From assembly GCA_017413145.1 (NCBI GenBank), contig JAFPUX010000168.1:1-7273 (forward strand): a DNA stretch of 7,273 nt. The letters are read 5' to 3'. The number at the start of each line of letters is the position of its first letter. Position 1 is the stretch's first letter. Origin of the DNA: Kiritimatiellia bacterium. Its GTDB lineage: Bacteria > Verrucomicrobiota > Kiritimatiellia > RFP12 > UBA3636. Below are positions 1 through 5,786 of the stretch, piece after piece. The translations under genes and the position numbers were made by a program. The notes under the pieces were generated by a model. That model made no database searches, was not told where the DNA came from, and worked only from the letters and a program-made list of their open reading frames with translations.

Positions 1-45
1 ACGACGCAGGCCGCGCTCGCCCTGCGCCTCCTCGCCGCGCGCTAG
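1..45 (+). CDS. C-terminal end of an unidentified plus-strand protein (partial)
   Basis: Frame 1 is open from the window edge to a TAG at 43-45 and encodes TTQAALALRLLAAR followed by stop. Every one of the 14 sense codons ends in G or C, matching the strong GC3 bias of the certain genes here, so this is probably the tail of a real gene whose body lies to the left. Nothing can be said about its function. Its stop codon overlaps the stop codon of the convergent minus-strand transporter gene within the palindrome CTAG at 42-45. The call rests only on codon bias and the tidy convergent arrangement. Confidence 0.45.
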   Translation, partial: TTQAALALRLLAAR

Positions 46-953
46 CCGGCCGCGTACAGCGCGACCGCCGCCACGAGCAGCAACGCCGCGAACACGCGCC
101 GCGCGAGCACCGCCGCGCCCACGCGTTCCTCCAGGTCGGTGCGCCCCGCGCGGGCGACGAGCCACCCGAGCCCGACCGAAATCAGGCCGCGCGTGCTCTG
201 GACGATGTTGCCGAGCACGAGACCGCACGTCGCGAAACAGGCGTAAAGAACGACCATCGCGGAGAACCACAGCGCCGCGTAGGGCAGCGCGTGACGCCGC
301 CAGTCCGCCGCGCGGAACCGCGGCGCGAACGGCATCAGCGCGGCGCTCGCGACGCCGGTGACGGCGTAGATCAGCGCCAGCGAGAAAAGCGAACGCGGGA
401 GAACGTCCGGGAACGCGGGCGCGACCGCGTCGAACGTGCGGACGATGTACCAGTCCGCGATGCAGTATCCCGCGCACGTCGCGAGAAGCCAGCCCCACGC
501 CGCGCGCGAGAGCCGCCGCCCCGCGCCCGCGAGCAGCGCCGCCGCCGCGACGACGAGCGCAACGCCGGACCACTGCGCGGCCGAGCACGGCCGCCCGGGC
601 CCGAACGAATAGAACGCGGCGAGCATCGGCACCTTGACCGCGAGCAGCGGCGAGGCGCGCGACGAATCGGCGTGCTTGAGCAGGAAGAACATCGCCGCGT
701 TCGCCGCGAGGCAGAACAGCGTGCTCAGCGCCGACGCCTCCAGCGCCGGGCGCCAGGCGAGCGCCGCCGGGTCCGCCGGCCGCACCGCCGCCAGCAGCGG
801 CAGCGCGGCGAGACCCATCAGGAAGAACGACGGCGGCAACAGCGTCCAGGCCGCGCGGCCCGACTCGCGCACGTAGCGCGACGAAGCCACGTACGAGCAC
901 GACTGCAGGAACGCCGCCGCGAACCCCGCGGCCAGGCCGGCTGCGACGTTCAT
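42..953 (-). CDS. DMT superfamily (EamA-like) membrane transporter
   Basis: A 303-residue, very hydrophobic protein with about ten predicted membrane segments in two halves of five, the usual size and build of drug/metabolite transporters with two EamA repeats. The first helix is AAGLAAGFAAAFLQSCSYVASS. The first half ends in VALVVAAAALLAGAG before a basic loop. The second half ends in an acidic ERVG turn followed by a last helix (FAALLLVAAVALYAAG), a pattern typical of EamA carriers. DMT proteins move small solutes across the inner membrane; the substrate cannot be read from the sequence. The start is the ATG at 951-953. The open frame runs upstream to 1256, but that part is arginine-rich and lies antisense in frame to nothing real: it overlaps the SUMF1 gene. 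The start overlaps the SUMF1 stop by four bases (ATGA), so the two are probably translationally coupled. The stop abuts the convergent gene with no room for a terminator. Confidence 0.8.
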   Translation of the reverse strand: MNVAAGLAAGFAAAFLQSCSYVASSRYVRESGRAAWTLLPPSFFLMGLAALPLLAAVRPADPAALAWRPALEASALSTLFCLAANAAMFFLLKHADSSRASPLLAVKVPMLAAFYSFGPGRPCSAAQWSGVALVVAAAALLAGAGRRLSRAAWGWLLATCAGYCIADWYIVRTFDAVAPAFPDVLPRSLFSLALIYAVTGVASAALMPFAPRFRAADWRRHALPYAALWFSAMVVLYACFATCGLVLGNIVQSTRGLISVGLGWLVARAGRTDLEERVGAAVLARRVFAALLLVAAVALYAAG

Positions 954-2002
954 CGAGAGCGTCCCGCAGCCTTGGATTCGGCGCGCCGCTCCGCGACGTC
1001 CGCCGCCATCGCCGCGGCGGCCCCGAGCTCCTCCTCCGTCGGCGGCCCGCACACGAGGCGGAAGCCGGTCCTCGGATTGGCCTCGCCAGGGGCCTGGAAG
1101 GTCCGGCTCGCGCTGCGGCAGAGACGCGCGTAGTCGAACCAGCTGCCCCCGCGCACGGCGCGTCCGCGCGACGAGGACGCCGGACCGGGCGGGTCGACGA
1201 CCGGTTCCGGACCGCCAAGGGCGGAGGACCGGCCCGCGAACCAGTCGCGGCACCATTCGGCGACGTTGCCGTGCATGTCGTACAGCCCCCAGGCGTTCGG
1301 CTCAAAACTGCCGACGTCCGCGTGCTGCTGCATCCCGTGGCGGCCGCCGGACACGATGCCCGGACTGTATCGGGCGACCCGGTCCAGCCCCGGATCGCGG
1401 CCGGTCGAGACGAGGTCGACCCCGGCCGCGACGGAATTGGTCGATCCCGCGCGGCAGGCGTACTCCCACTGCGCCTCGGTCGGCAGATCCCACGACGAAA
1501 TGCACGTCCGGGTCCGGAGACGGCCGACGAAGCTGTTTTCGTCCACGCCGGTCCCGGACGGCCATTTCGCGCCCGCGCGCCCGCCGCGGATCTGGGTCCA
1601 GGACACGCTCTCGGCGGGCCGTTTCGCGCCCGGAAACCGCCCGCAGCCGGAACCGGCGACGTGGTTCCACTGCGCCTGCGTCACCTCGAAAACGCCGATG
1701 TAGAACGGCTTGCGGATCTCCACGTCCCGGAGGGGCCACTCGGAGCCCGTGCAACCGAGCTCGGCGTTGCCGCACCCCATGCGGACCGAACCCGGATCGA
1801 TCCGGCGCAGCACGGCGAACCGCGTCTTGTAGTCGTCGTTCCACCCCCCGGGAGGCGGCTCGTCGAGAAAACGGACCGGGTAGACCGCGTCGTCCCGGGC
1901 CCCGTCCGAAAGGTCGAGCACGAGGTAGCGCGCCGGATCGCCGGCGGCGGCCGAGACGGCCAGCGCGGCGGCGGACGCCGCGAAAACGGTTCGGAGCTTC
2001 AT
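950..2002 (-). CDS. Secreted SUMF1/formylglycine-generating-enzyme-fold protein, probably non-catalytic
   Basis: A 350-residue protein. Residues 1-20 (MKLRTVFAASAAALAVSAAA) form a Sec signal peptide with a likely cut after an Ala, so it is exported. A short conserved region (YLVLDLSDG to DDYKTRFAVLRRI) precedes a SUMF1 domain with recognisable blocks: FEVTQAQWNHV, LPTEAQWEYACRAG, NAWGLYDMHGNVAEWCRDWF, AVRGGSWFDYARLCRSASR and GFRLVC. True formylglycine-generating enzymes use two cysteines after the GGS block. Here the first position is Asp290 and only the second, Cys295, remains, so sulfatase-activating activity is doubtful; many bacterial SUMF1 proteins are binding or structural paralogues. 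An Ala/Glu-rich tail follows. I chose the ATG at 2000-2002 because it begins the signal peptide and has GGAA eight bases upstream. An in-frame ATG 13 codons earlier would bury the signal peptide and overlap the proposed promoter. It is the first gene of an operon with the transporter. Confidence 0.85.
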   Translation of the reverse strand: MKLRTVFAASAAALAVSAAAGDPARYLVLDLSDGARDDAVYPVRFLDEPPPGGWNDDYKTRFAVLRRIDPGSVRMGCGNAELGCTGSEWPLRDVEIRKPFYIGVFEVTQAQWNHVAGSGCGRFPGAKRPAESVSWTQIRGGRAGAKWPSGTGVDENSFVGRLRTRTCISSWDLPTEAQWEYACRAGSTNSVAAGVDLVSTGRDPGLDRVARYSPGIVSGGRHGMQQHADVGSFEPNAWGLYDMHGNVAEWCRDWFAGRSSALGGPEPVVDPPGPASSSRGRAVRGGSWFDYARLCRSASRTFQAPGEANPRTGFRLVCGPPTEEELGAAAAMAADVAERRAESKAAGRSR

Positions 2003-2031
2003 GTCGGGGATTCCATGTGGGCGGGGCGGAT

Positions 2032-2040
2032 ACGATACCA
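2032..2040 (-). promoter_or_regulatory. Candidate extended -10 promoter for the SUMF1-transporter operon
   Basis: Read on the minus strand, 2040 to 2032 is TGGTATCGT: a TGn extension followed by a -10-like hexamer (TATCGT, four of six matches to TATAAT). It would start transcription about 20-25 bases upstream of the ATG at 2002. No good -35 element sits 16-18 bases upstream. Support comes mainly from its similarity to the opposing plus-strand element: both read GTGGTAT. Confidence 0.4.
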
Positions 2041-2081
2041 CGTTCGCCGCCCCGGCGCCAGCGAAATCGAAATCGCGCGCC

Positions 2082-2111
2082 TTGCCCGCGGACGCCGGAT
2101 TGTGGTATGAT
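2082..2111 (+). promoter_or_regulatory. Candidate sigma-70-type promoter for the cpaB-cpaF operon
   Basis: TTGCCC at 2082-2087 (four of six matches to TTGACA), an 18-base spacer, then TATGAT at 2106-2111 (five of six matches to TATAAT) preceded by TGG at 2103-2105, an extended -10 motif. Transcription would start near 2117-2119, giving a leader of about 43 bases before the ATG at 2161. The leader is extremely C-rich and has no Shine-Dalgarno sequence. The AT-rich patch stands out against its GC-rich surroundings. Confidence 0.55.
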
Positions 2112-2160
2112 GGGGCGCATTGCAGGCAACCGCCCGCCCCGCCCCTCCCCCGCCCCGCCG

Positions 2161-2967
2161 ATGAAACAGAAATTCCTCCTCGTCGCGTCGATCGCCGTCG
2201 GTCTCCTCGCCGCCATCCTCGCCCGCGCGTGGGTGAACGCGCGCAACGCCGAAGTCGACGCGCGCGTCGCCCGCATCAAGGCCTCGCAGGCCACGGTCCA
2301 GGTCCTCTACGCCGCGCGGCCGCTCGCCGCCGGCACGAAGCTCGAGATGTCGGACCTGGCCGCCGGCGAGACGCTCCAGGTCGCCGTCGGCTCCGACAAC
2401 ATCTCCGCGCTCGACGCGCACCGCGTCGTCGGCCGCACGCTCAACCACACCGTCTCCGCCGAAGACCCGCTCCTGTGGACCTACCTCGAAGGCGGCCGCG
2501 AAACGGCCCGCAAGCTCTCCGAAGACGTCTCCTCCGGCCTGCGCGCGATCTCGGTCCCCGTCTCCGGCGCGGCCGCCGTCTCCGGCCACGTCCGCCCGAA
2601 CGACCACGTCGACGTGCTCGCCACGTTCGCGACCGGCCTGGACAAGGAAAATCCCGAGCTCGTCACGATGACGGTCGTCCAGAACGTCACCGTCCTCGCG
2701 ACCGGCGCCGAGACGTCGCGCACGCGCTCGTCCGCCGCCGCCGGCTCCTACGGGACCGTCACGCTGCTCGTCTCCCCGCGCGAGGCCGAGGTTCTCGTCT
2801 TCGCGCAGCAGATGCGCGGCAGCCTGTTCCTCACGCTCCGCCACCCGCGCGACGTCCACTACGAGAGCGAGCTGCCGCGCGTGGACTTCTCCAAGATCGA
2901 GTCCGAGCTCAAGGCCCTCAACGAGGAGCGCCAGAAGTCGACCCGCCGCCCGCCCGCGTCCCGCTAG
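2161..2967 (+). CDS. cpaB: CpaB/RcpC-type Flp pilus assembly protein
   Basis: A 268-residue protein with the CpaB/RcpC layout. Residues 5-25 are an N-terminal membrane anchor (FLLVASIAVGLLAAILARAWV). A SAF domain spans about 45-110, beginning VQVLYAARPLAAGTKLEMSDL, close to the usual AARDIPAGTxLxxxDL pattern. The RcpC/CpaB domain runs from about 126 to 235 with the signature blocks GLRAISVPV (126-134) and VRPNDHVDVL (144-153). The tail is charged and probably helical. In Tad/Flp (type IVc pilus) systems CpaB is an inner-membrane-anchored periplasmic protein that works with the CpaC/RcpA secretin. The start at 2161 directly begins the anchor and follows the promoter. An in-frame ATG at 2107 overlaps the proposed -10 element and adds only a Pro/Arg-rich stretch. 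There is no Shine-Dalgarno sequence. The stop is three bases before the cpaF start, so the two form an operon. No secretin gene follows, which is unusual for a tad cluster. Confidence 0.85.
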   Translation: MKQKFLLVASIAVGLLAAILARAWVNARNAEVDARVARIKASQATVQVLYAARPLAAGTKLEMSDLAAGETLQVAVGSDNISALDAHRVVGRTLNHTVSAEDPLLWTYLEGGRETARKLSEDVSSGLRAISVPVSGAAAVSGHVRPNDHVDVLATFATGLDKENPELVTMTVVQNVTVLATGAETSRTRSSAAAGSYGTVTLLVSPREAEVLVFAQQMRGSLFLTLRHPRDVHYESELPRVDFSKIESELKALNEERQKSTRRPPASR

Positions 2968-2970
2968 CCC

Positions 2971-4659
2971 ATGCACCTGCTGACGATCTTCCGCGAGGGC
3001 GCCGCGCCCTCCAAGGCCGAGCTCGAAGACGGCATCTACCCGATCGGCTCCGGCGAGCGCTGCCGCATCCGGCTGCCGTCGCGCGGCGTCTCCGAACGCC
3101 ACGCGATCCTCACGCTCCGCGGATCCTCCGCCACGATCGAGGACATGCGCTCCGAAACGGGCACGCTCCTCAACGCGACGCCCGTCGACAAGCCCGCCGC
3201 CGTCCTCCCCTCCACGCCGATTACCATCGGCCCCTACACGCTCGTCGTCTCCTTCGTCCCGGCCGCCGTCCCCTCGCCCGAACCATCCGGACCATCCCAA
3301 CCATCCAGACCTTCCGGACCTTCGAGACCTTCCGACCCGCCGGCGCCCCCGGCGCCGGCGGCCGACCCCCTCGCGGACGTCCGCCGCAGCGTCAAGCAGC
3401 AGATCCACCGCGAGCTCGTCGAGCGCCTCGACATCAAGCGCCTCGCCGCCTCGCGCATCGAACCGGAAGAGCTGCGCCGCCGCGCCGCGGACACCGTCGG
3501 GGCGATCCTCGCGGAGACGGCCGCGCGCCTGCCCGCCGGCCTCGACCCGAAGCGTCTCGGCAAGGAGATCCTCGACGAGGCGCTCGGCCTCGGCCCGCTG
3601 GAGGACCTGCTCGCGGACGAATCCGTGAGCGAAATCATGGTGAACGGCCCCGACCGCGTCTACGTCGAGCGCCGCGGCCGCCTCGAGCTCACCGGCCTGC
3701 GCTTCATGGACGAAGCGTCCGTCATGGCCGTGATCGAGCGCATCGTCTCGCCCCTCGGCCGCCGCGTGGACGAATCGCAGCCCTACGTGGACGCGCGCCT
3801 GCCGGACGGCTCGCGCGTGAACGTCGTCATCCACCCGCTTTCCCTGATCGGCCCGTGCCTCACGATCCGCAAGTTCGCGAGCCGACAGCTCTTCGACCGC
3901 GACCTGATCGCGTTCGGGACGCTCACGCAGGGCATGGCGGACTTCCTGCGCGCCTGCGTGCTGCTGCGCAAGAACATCGTCGTCTCCGGCGGCACGGGCT
4001 CCGGCAAGACGACGCTCCTGAACGTCCTCTCGAACTACCTCCCGCACAGCGAGCGCATCCTCACGATCGAGGACGCCGCGGAGCTCCGGCTCGCGCAGCC
4101 GCACCTCGTGCGCCTCGAGGCGCGCCCGCCGAACATCGAGGGCCGCGGCGCCGTCACGATCCGCGACCTCGTCCGCAACGCGCTGCGCATGCGCCCCGAC
4201 CGCATCATCGTCGGCGAGTGCCGCGGCGGCGAGGCGCTCGACATGCTCCAGGCGATGAACACCGGCCACGACGGCTCGCTGACGACCGTCCACGCGAACG
4301 CCCCGCGCGACGTCGTCTCCCGCCTCGAAACGATGGTCATGATGTCCGGCCTCGACCTGCCCTCCCGCGCGATCCGCGAGCAGATCGCCTCCGCGATCGA
4401 CCTCGTCGTGCACGAGTCGCGCCTCTCGGACGGCTCGCGCAAGGTCGTCGCGATCAGCGAGGTCGTCGGCCTGGAAGGGACTCAGATCACGATGCAGGAC
4501 CTGTTCGTCTTCAAGCAGACGGGCATCGACGCGAACGGCCGCGTGGCCGGCCGCTTCATGCCGACGGGCGCCGTCCCGACCTTCTTCGGCGACTTCGCCC
4601 CGCGCGGCATCCCGCTCGACGTGGCGGTGTTCTCGCCCGACGCCCGCGAAAACCCGTAA
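2971..4659 (+). CDS. cpaF: FHA domain-CpaF/TadA family secretion ATPase fusion
   Basis: A 562-residue protein in three parts. Residues 1-92 form an FHA-like domain: GIYPIGSGERCRIRLPSRG then SERH (41-44), the conserved SxxH, and LNATPV (Asn68) in place of the usual NG turn. The phosphate-contacting Arg of the GR motif is Ser27 here. Residues about 98-133 are a Ser/Pro linker. The remainder is a CpaF-type VirB11/GspE ATPase: SVSEIMVNGPDRVYVERRGR (from about 218), Walker A GGTGSGKT (340-347, Lys346), RIIVGECRGGEALDMLQAMN (411-430) and the His box TTVHAN (438-443). CpaF is the cytoplasmic hexameric motor of type IVc pili and related type II secretion. FHA domains usually bind phosphothreonine, so phosphorylation-responsive regulation is possible, though weakened by the missing Arg. 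The start is supported because FHA homology begins almost at once. No Shine-Dalgarno sequence is present. It lies three bases after cpaB and nine before the next gene. No TadB/TadC gene follows. Confidence 0.93.
   Translation: MHLLTIFREGAAPSKAELEDGIYPIGSGERCRIRLPSRGVSERHAILTLRGSSATIEDMRSETGTLLNATPVDKPAAVLPSTPITIGPYTLVVSFVPAAVPSPEPSGPSQPSRPSGPSRPSDPPAPPAPAADPLADVRRSVKQQIHRELVERLDIKRLAASRIEPEELRRRAADTVGAILAETAARLPAGLDPKRLGKEILDEALGLGPLEDLLADESVSEIMVNGPDRVYVERRGRLELTGLRFMDEASVMAVIERIVSPLGRRVDESQPYVDARLPDGSRVNVVIHPLSLIGPCLTIRKFASRQLFDRDLIAFGTLTQGMADFLRACVLLRKNIVVSGGTGSGKTTLLNVLSNYLPHSERILTIEDAAELRLAQPHLVRLEARPPNIEGRGAVTIRDLVRNALRMRPDRIIVGECRGGEALDMLQAMNTGHDGSLTTVHANAPRDVVSRLETMVMMSGLDLPSRAIREQIASAIDLVVHESRLSDGSRKVVAISEVVGLEGTQITMQDLFVFKQTGIDANGRVAGRFMPTGAVPTFFGDFAPRGIPLDVAVFSPDARENP
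3280..3333 (+). repeat. Six tandem 9-base units coding the Ser/Pro linker of CpaF
   Basis: Six in-frame units of consensus NRACCWTCS run from 3280 to 3333: GAACCATCC, GGACCATCC, CAACCATCC, AGACCTTCC, GGACCTTCG, AGACCTTCC. Each encodes xPS, giving EPSGPSQPSRPSGPSRPS (codons 104-121). The first three carry CCA for proline and the last three CCT, as if two sub-blocks had been copied. These proline codons, and AGA and GGA, clash with the GC-ending codons used elsewhere in the gene. This suggests slippage-driven growth of the linker between the FHA and ATPase domains. Confidence 0.85.
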
Positions 4660-4668
4660 CGACCCTCC

Positions 4669-5673
4669 ATGAATCCCGACACCCCCCTGGAACTCGCCTT
4701 CGAGCACGGGTCCGCGCGCCTCTACCGCGCGCTCGACCCCGACCCCTCCCCCGTCGAAGCCTACGTCGCCACCAGCCCCGGGACGCGCGCCATCTCCAAC
4801 GACCCCGCCGTCGCGGGCGTCGACTACACGCGCCGCCTGCGCGCCTCGTGCACCGACATCCTGCGCGCGCTCGCGCCGGTCGTGCCGGAGGACGACGCCG
4901 TCGTCGTGAACATCCTGCGCGGCGGCCTGAACTTCGGCCTGCGCGACGCGCTCGCGGACGCCTTCGGCTGGAACGCGCACACGACCTGCTTCATGAGCGC
5001 CCAGCGCGCCCGCGACTCGCAGGACTCCGAGGAGTGGCACATCACCGAGAACTCCTACAAGAAGGTCTACTTCCCGAGCCGCGCGTCGTTCTTCGTGGGC
5101 GACGTCGTCGCCACCGGCACGAGCCTGCGCTACGGCCTGCGGGAGCTGGTGGGCAGCGCCGCCGAGCAGAAAGTGGACGTGCGGAACCTCGTCTTCTTCA
5201 CCTACGGCGGCCCGAAGGCGCTCGAGATCCTGCGCGGCGTGGACGCGCAGTGCCGCTCGCTCTTCCCCGAATACGGCCGCACGGTGCTGATCTACCTCGA
5301 GGGCTGCTTCACGGTGCCCGCGCCGGACACGCCGCTGCACGTGCGCCTCACGGGCACGGACCTGGTGCGCCTCGGCGCGCTCATGGCGCCGGAGTTCGTC
5401 GAATCGCAGTACGAGTTCCCCTCCTACCCCATCGAGCGCTGCACGATCTACGACGCCGGCTCGCGCGCCTTCTGGGTGCGCGAATACGCGGAGGACGTCC
5501 TCGGCTACTGGCGGCAGAACCTGCAGTTCGCGAACCACGGGATGACCTTCGCGGAGCTGCTCGCCGAACGTTTTCCCGGCCTCGACCCCGCGCGCTTCGG
5601 CGACGTCGACCTCAAGGCCCTCTCCCTCGCCCAGATCGCCAAGATGGAGAAATTCCTCTCCCCGTCCAAGTAG
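4669..5673 (+). CDS. Phosphoribosyltransferase-like protein of unknown specificity
   Basis: A 334-residue soluble protein that I cannot assign to a named family. The clearest signature is SFFVGDVVATGTSLRYGLREL (140-160). Asp145 followed by VVATGTS (146-152) matches the PRPP-binding loop of type I phosphoribosyltransferases. With one acidic residue before the loop it is closer to the uracil phosphoribosyltransferase form (VDPMLATGGS) than to the common DD/ED form. VVVNILRGGLNFGL (78-91) resembles the ILRAGL block of the same enzymes. Between them lies an unusual stretch with Trp and paired Lys (SEEWHITENSYKKVYFPSR, about 120-138). About 75 residues precede the first block and about 170 follow the loop, so it is much longer than typical uracil phosphoribosyltransferases (around 210). 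It starts nine bases after cpaF without a Shine-Dalgarno sequence and ends just before a terminator, so it is probably the last gene of the cpaB-cpaF operon. Its other neighbour, the cytosine permease, makes pyrimidine salvage an alternative. Fold moderately sure, function unknown. Confidence 0.7.
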   Translation: MNPDTPLELAFEHGSARLYRALDPDPSPVEAYVATSPGTRAISNDPAVAGVDYTRRLRASCTDILRALAPVVPEDDAVVVNILRGGLNFGLRDALADAFGWNAHTTCFMSAQRARDSQDSEEWHITENSYKKVYFPSRASFFVGDVVATGTSLRYGLRELVGSAAEQKVDVRNLVFFTYGGPKALEILRGVDAQCRSLFPEYGRTVLIYLEGCFTVPAPDTPLHVRLTGTDLVRLGALMAPEFVESQYEFPSYPIERCTIYDAGSRAFWVREYAEDVLGYWRQNLQFANHGMTFAELLAERFPGLDPARFGDVDLKALSLAQIAKMEKFLSPSK

Positions 5674-5702
5674 AAAGGGGGCCGCGCCGCGGCCCCCTTT
5701 TT
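5674..5702 (+). terminator. Strong intrinsic terminator after the phosphoribosyltransferase-like gene
   Basis: Immediately after the TAG at 5671-5673, AAAGGGGGCCG (5674-5684) pairs perfectly with CGGCCCCCTTT (5690-5700) around a short GC loop, and the T run continues to 5702 (TTTTT at 5698-5702). Arm symmetry extends further into the loop (CG at 5685-5686 against 5688-5689). The A-rich 5' arm could also let it work in the reverse direction. It separates the cpaB operon from codB. Confidence 0.9.
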
Positions 5703-5716
5703 GCAAGGCCCTTTCC

Positions 5717-5758
5717 CCGGAGACATCCCGCGCGTGGCCGCGCGGCGCTCCACTCCGG
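5717..5758 (+). promoter_or_regulatory. Structured element in the codB leader
   Basis: CCGCGCG (5728-5734) and CGCGCGG (5739-5745) form a perfect 7-bp stem around the loop TGGC. It is flanked by a second complementary pair, CCGGAG (5717-5722) with CTCCGG (5753-5758), which would give a longer interrupted stem. It has no T run, so it is not a simple terminator. No convincing -35/-10 promoter was seen between the upstream terminator and codB, so this could be part of a regulated leader or simply GC-rich chance pairing. No known riboswitch class was recognised. Confidence 0.35.
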
Positions 5759-5761
5759 ACG

Positions 5762-5786
5762 AACAACAAACCAACACAAACAACAA
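5762..5786 (+). promoter_or_regulatory. A/C-only leader directly before the codB start
   Basis: The 25 bases ending at the codB ATG contain only A and C, made of CAA/AAC-like words, in a genome that is otherwise very GC-rich. There is no purine-rich Shine-Dalgarno sequence. Unstructured A/C-rich leaders of this kind can help ribosomes initiate without a Shine-Dalgarno pairing. It also fixes the start at 5787, because it directly precedes the ATG and does not look like coding sequence. Confidence 0.6.

Noticed and set aside
954..1256. Upstream extension of the transporter frame
   Set aside because: It lies inside the SUMF1 gene, is Arg-rich and would destroy the hydrophobic N-terminus. The ATGA overlap start is natural.
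2107..2160. Earlier in-frame ATG codons for cpaB
   Set aside because: They overlap the proposed -10 element and add a Pro/Arg-rich stretch before the membrane anchor.
1999..5769. A 1256-residue minus-strand open frame opposite the pilus operon
   Set aside because: Composition is Arg/Asp/Glu/Val/His/Ala repeats without domains, the usual antisense shadow of GC-rich codons. The opposite strand holds genes with clear motifs.
2001..5786. A plus-strand frame open from 2001 into the real codB gene, giving a 1742-residue reading
   Set aside because: Only the part from 5787 is a recognisable protein. Upstream it is a low-complexity Arg/Pro/Ala translation in the wrong frame of cpaB, cpaF and the phosphoribosyltransferase gene, kept open because high GC makes stop codons rare.
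5674..5786. A known riboswitch in front of codB
   Set aside because: I could match the hairpins to no known riboswitch consensus, such as purine or PreQ1.
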